Of a DNA stretch of 42,395 nt, positions 24,915 to 33,165 are shown one piece after another. A program made the translations under genes and the position numbers. This stretch comes from Phycisphaerae bacterium. GTDB lineage: Bacteria; Planctomycetota; Phycisphaerae; Sedimentisphaerales; Anaerobacaceae. The stretch lies in NCBI GenBank assembly GCA_021736645.1, contig JAIPFM010000051.1, positions 66,513-108,907 of the forward strand. The letters are read 5' to 3'. The notes beneath the pieces are model-generated. The model was given only the letters and a program-made list of their open reading frames with translations. It was not told where the DNA came from and did no database searches. Every line of letters begins with the position of its first letter. Position 1 is the stretch's first letter.

Positions 24915-27900
24915 TCAGCGTGAGGAGTACGGAGCCCTCGCGATTGACTGCCAGCCCCCAGGGTACTGGCGCCGCTGGAAGCGTATGACGCCATAGGGAT
25001 TTCCCTGACCCCAGATCGACCGCCTGGACGCTTGACAGGTCTGCCATCACCACCGCATTTTTCGACACGGCAATGGCCAGGCTGCCAGGGCAGCGCAGCT
25101 GCCAGCGAGGTGTCTTTGATATCCTGAACTGCCCCCATCCCTGTATGATGTGCCTGGGAATTCGTTCGTTCGTGACACACTGGTTCAATACTGTCTCTTC
25201 GATCGGGTCATAGCACTGCAGCCTGCTGTTGTCCAACCAGACAATGTCGTGGACTCCGGTCGAGGCGTGCAGCATTTTCTTGGTCACTGTGTGATCGTAA
25301 ACAGGGATGTCCGGATGGGAGTAGTAGGGCTTGCCACAGGCAATGACATGCTGGCCCACGAGAAACAGTTCCCAGCCCCGTGCACTGGTGGATTCACATT
25401 GGGCCAGGGGGGCCGGGTCATTGAGACACTGTCCGCTGCGCAGGTCGTACACGGCCGGTGACACGGCATTGCCCCCTGCCAGGTACAGCTTGTTTCCGTG
25501 GGACAGGAGATGCCCCTGCACGCTCACGCCTGTGTTTGCCTCTGAATCGAGATGCCCGGATGTGTTGTTGCACCACTGAACCTGGCCTGTGGCCGGATCC
25601 AGGGCATAGACGTAGGTGCCGTCGTAATTGACCAGACCGGCCGCCACATAGGCCGTATTGTTCTCGACAAGAATGCCGCTGGCTGCCGGCCATGTGGACA
25701 GGAGTTCGCCGTACACCGGGATCTTGCGTTCCACGGGGGCTGCCCTGAAACGCCAGAGGCGCCGTCCCGTGGCAGTCTCCAGGGCATAGACCCAGCCGTC
25801 GCCGGAACCCACCAGGGCCCGGCCCTGCCAGAGCGTCGGGGGGATGCGGATGTCACCACCCGTTGCCGCGCTCCATTGTTCGCGTCCGCTGTGCTGCGTG
25901 TCCAGGGCCCGAACCACGCCGTCCGAACCGGCCACCAGGCAGAGGTGCCCCAGGGTCACAGGGGCTGTGAGACGTACGCCTTCAAGCTCCGAGGGCTTGG
26001 TCTGCCACAGCAGTTGAGCGGTTTGAGGCACCACCGCCTGGGTCACTGTGGTCCTCTGATTATTGGCCCGGAAGGTCGGCCAGTCCGCCACGGACTCTCG
26101 CAGCCTCTCCTGCACCTCAGATCCGGAGGGCCCGTTTTCCAGTCGATCGGTCGTGATCTTGTCAGGGGTAAAATCAAAATCACCGGCCGGTCCCAGGGCG
26201 GTCAATCCGCAGAGGGTGAGTTGGCAGTCACAGGCAAAGGGCCACCAGTAGAGGAGGCCATTGCCGATGGTCACGCCGTCGTGACAGGAAGGACGCATGG
26301 GGGAGATCCAGTTGGCGCGTGCACTGTCGAAATCGAAGCGTACCGTGCCTCCCATGGCCCGAAACAGGATGCTGTCCAGGGTGGCCACGGGTCGTGTGCA
26401 GGCTCGACGTCCCATGGAAAACTCGGCCAGCACCTTGCCTGTCAAGGGATCGAGTTTCTGGCTGACATTGTTGCCCCAGGGGCCGCTGATCGCATACAGC
26501 CCGTCCTCCTGGCGGATCAACTGAAAGTTATCGTAGGGATTCTCCCAGAGTATACTGCCGTCCCGTGTGGACACGGCCAGCAGTTTCCGTACCTGGGGTC
26601 CTGCAAAAAACAGGGCATCCTCATCACATTTGAGATAGGCGGTCGTACGCCAATTGGTCTCCCAACTCTGACGCGTGAGGGCCTCACCGAGCGACTCGAA
26701 CAGGGCCGGTGCACTGCCCGGTGTTTTGCGCCAGAGCACCTGACCTGTTTTCGCATCCAGACAGGTCAGATAGCCTCCAAATCGAAAGGCAAACAGCCGC
26801 CCGCTTTTCATACACACGGCTCGCGAATCCATGGGTTGATCCTCGTGGTAATGCCACAAGACGCTCTGGGTCTTGACGTCAATGGCCAGGAGGCTGCAGC
26901 CAAAGCCCCATTCATTCTCCGGTGTGTTATAGCCCTTGGAAATGCCGTCCCAGGGCCACCCGTGTTCCAGGCGTTTCCACCGCATGGTGGCGTCCGCGGG
27001 TTCTGCCTGGCCCATGAGCGCATACAGGGTGTCGCCTTCCAGGGCCATCCACTTCCAGAATGTACCGCCAGCCAGATTCAAAGGGGGGATGATCTCATCT
27101 TTAATCTGTCCGGTTTGCGTGTCAATGAGCTTGCAGGAACGGTCATCCCCCAGATACAGCGTGTCTGGCGTGGCAATCATGGTGTTGCGGTGGACCATGA
27201 GACCCTCAGGAAGAGGGCGTCTCCAGAGCAGGGTTCCGTTGAATCCATTGAATGCGGCCAGTGTATTGAGGAAGGCCTCTTCGCGCTCGTGCCAGGCCAC
27301 ATGCCCAAAGGCCTTGAAGATGCGCCCTGCTGAGGCCAGGGCCAGTTGAGGTGCAGGACCATACCGAGGATCGGCCAGAAACTGCGTGAGATAGGGGGCA
27401 CGGGCCACACGGTCCAGAGACACGGGATTGTTGTCAGGTCCGTGATAGGGATGACTCCAGTCATCCAGTCCGTCGGGTATGGGCTTGATCCGCTCGCGCT
27501 GACCGAGCCGGGCTCGACCGCCGGGGCGCAGTACGCGCAGGGCCTCGGCATCGGACAATCCCGTGGACGGATCAAGCAGCACAAGGCAGTCTGCGGTATT
27601 GTCTGCAAGATGCAGATGCGTTAAATCACCCTGGTCGATCTGTACGCGCGTGGGGCTGAATCCCGCTTGACGAGCCCGTTGACGGGCCTGATTCACGTCC
27701 TTGGCATCCGGGAGTTGGATATACACCAGCATCTGGCTCTTGCGCACCACCTCAAAGGCGTAGTCACAACTTGGATCACCCAGCACCACGCAAATACCCT
27801 GGCTGGATCCCAACGCTTCGCAGAGTGTGTCCGTATCCTCCTGCGCAGTGCTCAAGCTCAGAACAAACAGGGAGGTCAAAAAGGCAAGTATGACAGGGTT

Positions 27901-27915
27901 CAATCTGCAGGTCAT
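24847..27915 (-). CDS. secreted PQQ-like beta-propeller protein with degenerate methyltransferase-like N-terminal domain
   Basis: A 1022-residue exported protein. A signal peptide covers about 1-24 (ending LSTAQ). Residues about 30-140 resemble a class I methyltransferase Rossmann fold: a first strand ICVVLGDPSC where the SAM-binding glycine motif should be, a middle acidic strand, and EALRVLRPGG near its end. The glycine-rich motif is absent, so catalysis is doubtful. A DDWSHPYHGPDNNPVS linker of planctomycete type leads into two sets of PQQ-like propeller blades (about 165-1020; TGRRLWRF, TGQVQWCN, TGKVLAEF). ATG at 27915 has AAAGGGG about 8 nt upstream. The role is unknown; quinone binding or protein scaffolding are both possible. 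It has a sister at 34572. Confidence 0.85.
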   Translation of the reverse strand: MTCRLNPVILAFLTSLFVLSLSTAQEDTDTLCEALGSSQGICVVLGDPSCDYAFEVVRKSQMLVYIQLPDAKDVNQARQRARQAGFSPTRVQIDQGDLTHLHLADNTADCLVLLDPSTGLSDAEALRVLRPGGRARLGQRERIKPIPDGLDDWSHPYHGPDNNPVSLDRVARAPYLTQFLADPRYGPAPQLALASAGRIFKAFGHVAWHEREEAFLNTLAAFNGFNGTLLWRRPLPEGLMVHRNTMIATPDTLYLGDDRSCKLIDTQTGQIKDEIIPPLNLAGGTFWKWMALEGDTLYALMGQAEPADATMRWKRLEHGWPWDGISKGYNTPENEWGFGCSLLAIDVKTQSVLWHYHEDQPMDSRAVCMKSGRLFAFRFGGYLTCLDAKTGQVLWRKTPGSAPALFESLGEALTRQSWETNWRTTAYLKCDEDALFFAGPQVRKLLAVSTRDGSILWENPYDNFQLIRQEDGLYAISGPWGNNVSQKLDPLTGKVLAEFSMGRRACTRPVATLDSILFRAMGGTVRFDFDSARANWISPMRPSCHDGVTIGNGLLYWWPFACDCQLTLCGLTALGPAGDFDFTPDKITTDRLENGPSGSEVQERLRESVADWPTFRANNQRTTVTQAVVPQTAQLLWQTKPSELEGVRLTAPVTLGHLCLVAGSDGVVRALDTQHSGREQWSAATGGDIRIPPTLWQGRALVGSGDGWVYALETATGRRLWRFRAAPVERKIPVYGELLSTWPAASGILVENNTAYVAAGLVNYDGTYVYALDPATGQVQWCNNTSGHLDSEANTGVSVQGHLLSHGNKLYLAGGNAVSPAVYDLRSGQCLNDPAPLAQCESTSARGWELFLVGQHVIACGKPYYSHPDIPVYDHTVTKKMLHASTGVHDIVWLDNSRLQCYDPIEETVLNQCVTNERIPRHIIQGWGQFRISKTPRWQLRCPGSLAIAVSKNAVVMADLSSVQAVDLGSGKSLWRHTLPAAPVPWGLAVNREGSVLLTLINGQVLCFGSPGLRFAFDETPD

Positions 27916-27996
27916 GTGAATCCCCTTTCCTATGAGTCCATCCATTCTGTTGAAGACCGATTCGCCACTGCCGAATCATGCTACCCCATCAGGCGG

Positions 27997-28024
27997 TCTA
28001 TGTAAAGAAGATGACCGGAGTCAA
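27997..28024 (-). promoter_or_regulatory. candidate promoter for the 27915 propeller gene
   Basis: On the minus strand TTGACT (28024-28019) and CATAGA (28002-27997) are 16 nt apart, in the 122-nt gap after the ABC operon. The -10 box is weak. Confidence 0.35.
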
Positions 28025-28037
28025 AGCTGCGCCCGCT

Positions 28038-28700
28038 TTATGACTCACGCAATACACCCCGGTTCATCACGAAATGACGGTTGGCATAGCCTGTGCTGCT
28101 TGGGTCGTGGGTGACCAGGAGTACGGCGCCTCCTGCCTGGGCATACTCAGCCAGGGATTGAAGCACAATGTGACTGTTGTCCGGGTCCAGATTGCCCGTG
28201 GGTTCGTCTGCCAGGATCAGTTGGGGTTCGCACACCAGGGCCCTGGCCAGGGCCGTACGCTGACGCTCCCCAATACTCAATGCCGACACCAGGTGATGGG
28301 CCCTGTCATGCAGATCAAGACGGGTCATGAGCGTTTCCGCAGAGGTTTCTGCACACCCGCGCTCGTGAGCCAGTGAGCCAGACAGAATATTGTCTCTGAG
28401 ACTCAAGTAGGGAATCAGATGAAACTGTTGAAATACGAATCCCACATGACGGCCGCGCAGGCGCGCGCGGTCATTCGGACTTTGAGCATAGACATCGGTC
28501 TCAGCCAGCAGAACCTGTCCGCCATCAGGAGACAGGAGACCACCGCACACCAGCAGCAGGGTGGACTTGCCGCATCCGCTGGGGCCCTGCACAGAGGCGA
28601 AGTCTCCTGGGGACAGCGCAAACGTCACCTCCCGAAGCGCTTCGATCTGAGGGCCACCCTTCTGTGTATAGCGTTTGCTGATATTGTGACAACCTAACAT
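28038..28700 (-). CDS. ABC transporter ATP-binding protein, LolD/MacB type
   Basis: A 220-residue ATPase with Walker A GPSGCGKS (about 39-46), Q-loop FVFQQFHLIPYL, signature LSIGERQR (a variant of LSGGQ), Walker B LILADEPTGNLD and H-loop LLVTHD. The NLD after Walker B and the length place it in the LolD/MacB/FtsE subgroup, which powers FtsX-fold permeases. It starts 2 nt after the FtsX-type permease gene and has GGAG 7-8 nt upstream of its ATG. It is the last gene of the operon. This subgroup usually drives lipoprotein release, macrolide or peptide extrusion, or envelope mechanotransmission rather than uptake. Confidence 0.92.
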   Translation of the reverse strand: MLGCHNISKRYTQKGGPQIEALREVTFALSPGDFASVQGPSGCGKSTLLLVCGGLLSPDGGQVLLAETDVYAQSPNDRARLRGRHVGFVFQQFHLIPYLSLRDNILSGSLAHERGCAETSAETLMTRLDLHDRAHHLVSALSIGERQRTALARALVCEPQLILADEPTGNLDPDNSHIVLQSLAEYAQAGGAVLLVTHDPSSTGYANRHFVMNRGVLRES

Positions 28701-28702
28701 GT

Positions 28703-29983
28703 CTACTCCTCACATAATACCGCAGCCGGATCCTGCTGGATTGCCCACAGGATCGGTACCCAACTGGCCCCCAGCGTGACCACAGGCGTCAGGCAGAGAA
28801 CCGCGATCAACCAGGGCAGAGAGACTGCCACCTGAAGCCTCTGGGACGCACCCTGTCCCGGTCCCAGGGCCAGGAACAGTCCGGCCCCAAGCAGGACGCC
28901 CAGGCTTCCTCCAAGCAGGCCGAGCAGGGCGGCTTTGCCCATGAACACGACTGCAATGGATCGGGTCCGTAATCCCATGGCCCGGAGAATGCCGATTTCA
29001 ATGCGCCGCTCACGCACATTGACCCAGGCCAGCACACCGACCACGAGTGCGCAGGCGGTCAGGACCAAGGGTACAATACTCGCAATCATGCGCTCCCTTT
29101 GCCTGCCCATGGCCATTCGATTGGCCTTTTCTCTGTCCAACAGGGCCTGGGCATTGTCCGCGGCCGAGCGGCGCGCCTCTGCTCTGGCCAGGGCCTTGCC
29201 GGACAGTTCGATCACCTGGGTCTCAGGCAGAATGGCCTGGATCTCCTGACGAACCTTGGGCAGGTTGGCCCAGGCACATTCGCACTCCAGTGCCATCATG
29301 GCACTGATCAGACCGGCCTTGCCCAGCATCTGCTGCGCATCCTCCAGACTGGTCCACAGTGTGATGTCGTCGATCGTACCACGCTCCGGATGCAGTATAG
29401 AGATCTCAAAGGCCTTGCCCTGGACCTGTATGATGTCCCCCTGGTTCAGGGACAGGCTCCTGTGCAATTCATACCCCACGGCAATCTTCCCTGATTCGAC
29501 CGGTTCCATGATGGGCTTCAAGTTGCTTCGGTGCGCCCAGGGCATTTCCCCCTTCACGCCGATCAGCAGGACCTTACGTTTCTTTTCAGACCACTCGACC
29601 TTGGCCTGCAGCATGGGCAGGAGATGGCGGATCGTGACAATATCCGGTGCCGCAGCCAGCAAGGGGGCATAGGATTCCGGCATGGTTTCGTCTGCATAAC
29701 TCTCAGCATAAAAATCTGCCAGGCTCTGTGCCTTGGGCAGGATGAGGATGTTGAATCCCATGCGTTTGGTGATCACACGGAACTCATCCTCCATCTCGGC
29801 AATCTGCTGCTCCACGGCCGACTGCTTGGCTGCGATCATGGCTTCACTCACGTGGTTGAACTGCTGCAGGAAGAGTGTGGAGCCCACCACACTGGACACG
29901 GCCAGTACGACGGCCATACCGGCCAGGACAAAGTTGACCCAGCGATGGACCATCTCTTTCAGGATTAAATGCCAGACATTCAT
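28703..29983 (-). CDS. ABC transporter permease, FtsX/MacB type
   Basis: A 426-residue membrane protein with the MacB topology: one N-terminal transmembrane helix (about 14-37), a large periplasmic domain (about 38-300), then three helices (about 302-324, 346-378 and 390-415). A cytoplasmic coupling segment, VRERRIEIGILRAMGLRTRSI, is the FtsX-family hallmark. A charged, helical stretch (EARRSAADNAQALLDREKANRMAMGRQRERM) precedes the second helix. The start overlaps the preceding stop by 4 nt, with AAGGGG upstream. It pairs with the ATPase ending at 28038. The periplasmic domain presumably contacts substrate or the operon's other periplasmic proteins. Confidence 0.88.
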   Translation of the reverse strand: MNVWHLILKEMVHRWVNFVLAGMAVVLAVSSVVGSTLFLQQFNHVSEAMIAAKQSAVEQQIAEMEDEFRVITKRMGFNILILPKAQSLADFYAESYADETMPESYAPLLAAAPDIVTIRHLLPMLQAKVEWSEKKRKVLLIGVKGEMPWAHRSNLKPIMEPVESGKIAVGYELHRSLSLNQGDIIQVQGKAFEISILHPERGTIDDITLWTSLEDAQQMLGKAGLISAMMALECECAWANLPKVRQEIQAILPETQVIELSGKALARAEARRSAADNAQALLDREKANRMAMGRQRERMIASIVPLVLTACALVVGVLAWVNVRERRIEIGILRAMGLRTRSIAVVFMGKAALLGLLGGSLGVLLGAGLFLALGPGQGASQRLQVAVSLPWLIAVLCLTPVVTLGASWVPILWAIQQDPAAVLCEE

Positions 29984-30657
29984 ACAGTCCCCTTGTTTCC
30001 TGATGTCACTTGAAGTAGACGCCCCTGGTCCAGGACGCCCACACGATCCGCCAGCAGATTCGTCTCCAGGGGATTGTGGCTGATGTGCAGGGTGGTCACA
30101 CCCAGGGTCCGTTGAATGCGATACAACTCCTGACAGACCTCGTCCCGGGCCTGTTCATCGATGGCACTCACAGGTTCATCCAGCAAGAGCACATCCGGTT
30201 CAAACACCAGGGCCCTGGCCAGACTGACCTTCTGCCGTTCCCCACCACTCAAGCCATGGGGCAGCCGATCCAGCAAATGTGTGATATGCAGCAGGTCGGT
30301 CATGCGATGGATTATGGTGTCTCGTTCACGTCGAGGCATGCCGCGCACCTCAAGGCCGAAGCCGATGTTGTGGCTCACCGACCGGTTGGGAAACAGCACG
30401 CCGTCTTGAGGCACGTAGCCGATTTGGCGTCTCCAGGGCGGCGTCCCGTCCAGGGGATGGTCATCGATGCAAATCGAGCCGGACAGGGGGTGATGCAGGC
30501 CGCAGATGAGCTTCATCAGGAGGCTTTTGCCTGCACCATTGGGTCCGGTCAGGACAAAATACTCACCCCCGTGTACCTGGAATGTCACATCTTGCATGAT
30601 AAACGATCCGATGCGGAAGCACAGCGCCTTGATGTCAATGGAGCGACCCTTTACCAT
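29980..30657 (-). CDS. ABC transporter ATP-binding protein, short ModC/WtpC-like
   Basis: A 225-residue ATPase: Walker A GPNGAGKS (about 38-45), Q-loop YVPQDGVLFP, signature LSGGERQK, Walker B VLLLDEPVSAID and H-loop LHISHN. The sequence around these motifs resembles molybdate/tungstate importers (ModC/WtpC/TupC). It lacks the C-terminal TOBE/regulatory domain of about 110 residues present in full-length ModC, which may remove oxyanion feedback control. It overlaps the permease gene by 7 nt and the FtsX gene by 4 nt. SD AAAGGA lies 6 nt before the ATG. Confidence 0.9.
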   Translation of the reverse strand: MVKGRSIDIKALCFRIGSFIMQDVTFQVHGGEYFVLTGPNGAGKSLLMKLICGLHHPLSGSICIDDHPLDGTPPWRRQIGYVPQDGVLFPNRSVSHNIGFGLEVRGMPRRERDTIIHRMTDLLHITHLLDRLPHGLSGGERQKVSLARALVFEPDVLLLDEPVSAIDEQARDEVCQELYRIQRTLGVTTLHISHNPLETNLLADRVGVLDQGRLLQVTSGNKGTV

Positions 30658-31469
30658 AGGTATCCTTTCCCGCCCAGTCGCTTGAACACAATCAATGTGG
30701 TCATGGAAATCAGAATCATCATGGCACCCACCACCAGCGCCACCTCAATGCGGCCGATGCTGGTTTCCAGAAAGACCGTGGTGGGCATGATCTCTGTTCT
30801 GCTGCGCATGGTCCCGCACACGAGAAGCACAGGGCCGAACAGGCCAAAGATGCGGGCCCAACTGATGACCGCACCTGCCACCAGCGCGGGGACCACATTG
30901 GGGAGCACGACCCTTGAAAAGGCCTGCCACGGCGAGGCCCCCAGTGTCATGGCGACCTGTTCGTAGCGCGGGTCCAGGCTTTCAAAACCGGATTTGATCA
31001 CGCGGATGGCAAATGCCGCCCCTACAATGAACTGGACCAGGACAATCCCCAGCGGCTGGTACACGAACAGCCCCTCTTTCCAGATCCCCCGGTCGATCCA
31101 GCGGCCCAGCGGCGTACTGAAGAAGATCAAGACGCTCAGGCCCATGACCAGCGGCGGCAAGACAATGGGAATGTCCAGAATCGTATCGACCACCACGTAA
31201 CCCGGAAAACGCCGACGCGACAACACATAGCCTGCCGGGACAGCCACAGACACGGCCAGCAGGGTACTGGTCAATGAGGTGCCAATGGACAGGGCCACGG
31301 AATCGACCAGGGCCTTGTCTGACAGGGCCGTGCGCAGGGCCGCGGGCGTGATTGAAATAAAGACCCCGGCTGTCAACCCCAGGATCACCAGAAGATAGAG
31401 CACCAGGGGGACACTCAAGATGAGATCAAAGCTTCGGTATGGATGGCCGGTGCCGGATGGAGCGGTCAT
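30651..31469 (-). CDS. ABC transporter permease, ModB/WtpB-like
   Basis: A 272-residue inner-membrane permease with about six hydrophobic helices. The EAA-loop motif TLGASPWQAFSRVVLP, which contacts the ATPase, is near residue 175-190. The pattern DIPIVLPPLVMGLSVLIFF is typical of molybdate/tungstate/sulfate permeases. The start overlaps the preceding stop codon as ATGA, with GGGAG 8 nt upstream. It presumably forms a homodimer served by the short ModC-like ATPase and either or both binding proteins encoded upstream. Confidence 0.92.
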   Translation of the reverse strand: MTAPSGTGHPYRSFDLILSVPLVLYLLVILGLTAGVFISITPAALRTALSDKALVDSVALSIGTSLTSTLLAVSVAVPAGYVLSRRRFPGYVVVDTILDIPIVLPPLVMGLSVLIFFSTPLGRWIDRGIWKEGLFVYQPLGIVLVQFIVGAAFAIRVIKSGFESLDPRYEQVAMTLGASPWQAFSRVVLPNVVPALVAGAVISWARIFGLFGPVLLVCGTMRSRTEIMPTTVFLETSIGRIEVALVVGAMMILISMTTLIVFKRLGGKGYLW

Positions 31470-32290
31470 GGCGCTGGCTCCCTGACAGGCGAGAATCCCA
31501 GCTCTGCAAACAGGGCCTTGCCTTCGGTGGCCAGGTAGTGATAGAAACGTTTGGCTGCGGGTCGTTCGGATTCCGAGGCAATCATGCCCGCCGTGACCTT
31601 GGTGTAGGTCAGGTCCACCACACCAAATGTGGCGGAAGTGATGGTGTCCACATAGGACTTTGGAATGGGGAGGATATCCACTTTATCCTGGTACAATACG
31701 GCCACGGCATTCCAGACAATGGCGGCATCCAGTGTGCCCATCACCACATCGTTGCACCGTTGTTGGTGTCCCTTGGTTTCCACACGCACATTCTTGAGCA
31801 CGTCCTGACCATAGTCCTGGGCCGCCAGCATATACTTGACAATCTGGCCGGAGGAGGAGTAGATCTGGTTGCCAATGCCGACCCTCAAACCGGGGCGGGC
31901 CAGATCCTGCAGGGCCTCGATCCCCTTGGCATTGCCCTTGGGTACAATGATAACCACCTCCAGGGAAGCCAGGGTGCACCACTGCGAGATCAGTCCCTTG
32001 TCAGATGCCCATGGCATGAAGGGATCATGGCAGATGTAGATGTCTCCTTTGCCGGTATTTTGGATTTGAGCGCACAGTTCCCCTGATCCGCCGTAGGTGG
32101 TGACAATCGTATCCTGAGAGTTCTTTTCATACGCTGCCTTGGCTGCCTCCAGGGCGGCACGCATGGACCCCCCGCACAACACCAGGACTTCGTTCTCCGG
32201 ACGTGCCGCATTCTGTCTGACCATCACCAGCCCCAGGGCCGCGGCGACCAACACCAGAAGTCCTATGCATCCCAGCATCTTTGCGTTCAT
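31466..32290 (-). CDS. membrane-anchored ModA/WtpA-like substrate-binding protein (second of two)
   Basis: A 274-residue periplasmic binding protein of the molybdate/tungstate type. An uncleaved-looking N-terminal hydrophobic anchor (about 5-24) lacks a lipobox. Family landmarks are LVLCGGSM at strand 1, TTYGGSGELCAQI, GDIYICHD, VIIVPKGN, VGIGNQ and DAAIVWN. The binding-site residues seem to differ from canonical ModA, where strand 1 reads FAAASL, so the ligand could be another oxyanion or a metal complex. An AAGGA lies 7 nt upstream. It follows the first binding protein by 23 nt. Confidence 0.88.
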   Translation of the reverse strand: MNAKMLGCIGLLVLVAAALGLVMVRQNAARPENEVLVLCGGSMRAALEAAKAAYEKNSQDTIVTTYGGSGELCAQIQNTGKGDIYICHDPFMPWASDKGLISQWCTLASLEVVIIVPKGNAKGIEALQDLARPGLRVGIGNQIYSSSGQIVKYMLAAQDYGQDVLKNVRVETKGHQQRCNDVVMGTLDAAIVWNAVAVLYQDKVDILPIPKSYVDTITSATFGVVDLTYTKVTAGMIASESERPAAKRFYHYLATEGKALFAELGFSPVREPAP

Positions 32291-32313
32291 GTGTCATCCT
32301 TCCCGGCACCATG

Positions 32314-33165
32314 TCAGTGTGCCAATTCGACGGTATAATGATAGGCTCTCAAAATGTCTTGTCCCACAGGGGACGTGATAAAATCAACAAAGGCTTTGGC
32401 GTCGTCAAAAGACTGGGTACAGGTCAACACCACCACAGGAATGGTGGACACCAGATTCTGTTCTGTTGGGATGTCGACCCTATCCACTGCGCTGGCGAAC
32501 TGACGTGCATTGGCATCCCACATGATGGCCGCATCAATGTGCTTCATCTGCAGGGCCACACCGAGTTCATTGACCGTCCCGCTGCGCATGACCACGTGTT
32601 TCACCACGTCGGCATAGGGAATCTGATTTTTTTCAAACAGCTTGGTCGCATGCTTGCCGACTGCCACGGCCCGTTCATCGCCCAAGCCCACGCGCAATGG
32701 CTTTTCTGCAAGATCCCTCAACGAGGTCACCTGGTCCGGATTTCCCTTGGGCACGGCAATCACAGGCACAAAGTAGGCAACCTTTTTCAGGGTGTTTGCG
32801 TAGGCTAGCTTCCGTTCAATGGCGCTGTCCACATAAAAGGCGGATCCCGGCATAAAAAGGTCACCCACTTGGCTGGCCGCCAACTGGCCCAGCAGACGCC
32901 CGCTGCCGGCATAGGTGGTATTCACCACAATGCCGGATGTCTTTGAAAATGCCTGGGAAAGGGCTTCGGCCACGGGCTGAATGCCTGCGCCGCAATAGAG
33001 AATCAGTTCTTTTGTTCGCGCGTGTGCCGGCGGCTCGAGCGGTGTGTCGAATCCCAGTGGCTTGACAAACACATACACCATGAATGCGGCAGCTGCCACA
33101 GAGATCACCGCAATCCAGACTATGTTACCGGGGCGTTTCATACAGGGTGATTTATCGTGATGCAT
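32314..33165 (-). CDS. membrane-anchored ModA/WtpA-like substrate-binding protein (first of two)
   Basis: A 283-residue paralog of the next protein, with a single N-terminal transmembrane anchor (about 14-35). Shared landmarks are LILYCGAGIQP, TTYAGSGRLLGQL, GDLFMPGS, VIAVPKGNPD, VGLGDE and DAAIMWD. The two proteins differ enough to have separate ligands or roles. ATG at 33165 overlaps the stop of the upstream gene by 14 nt; ATG at 33141, 10 nt after that stop, is an alternative. Translational coupling is likely either way. Confidence 0.87.
   Translation of the reverse strand: MHHDKSPCMKRPGNIVWIAVISVAAAAFMVYVFVKPLGFDTPLEPPAHARTKELILYCGAGIQPVAEALSQAFSKTSGIVVNTTYAGSGRLLGQLAASQVGDLFMPGSAFYVDSAIERKLAYANTLKKVAYFVPVIAVPKGNPDQVTSLRDLAEKPLRVGLGDERAVAVGKHATKLFEKNQIPYADVVKHVVMRSGTVNELGVALQMKHIDAAIMWDANARQFASAVDRVDIPTEQNLVSTIPVVVLTCTQSFDDAKAFVDFITSPVGQDILRAYHYTVELAH

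Noticed and set aside
25552..27333. 593-codon open frame on the plus strand opposite the propeller gene
   Set aside because: It lies wholly antisense to a well-supported gene, has no recognisable domain and no ribosome-binding site; it is a codon-bias shadow.
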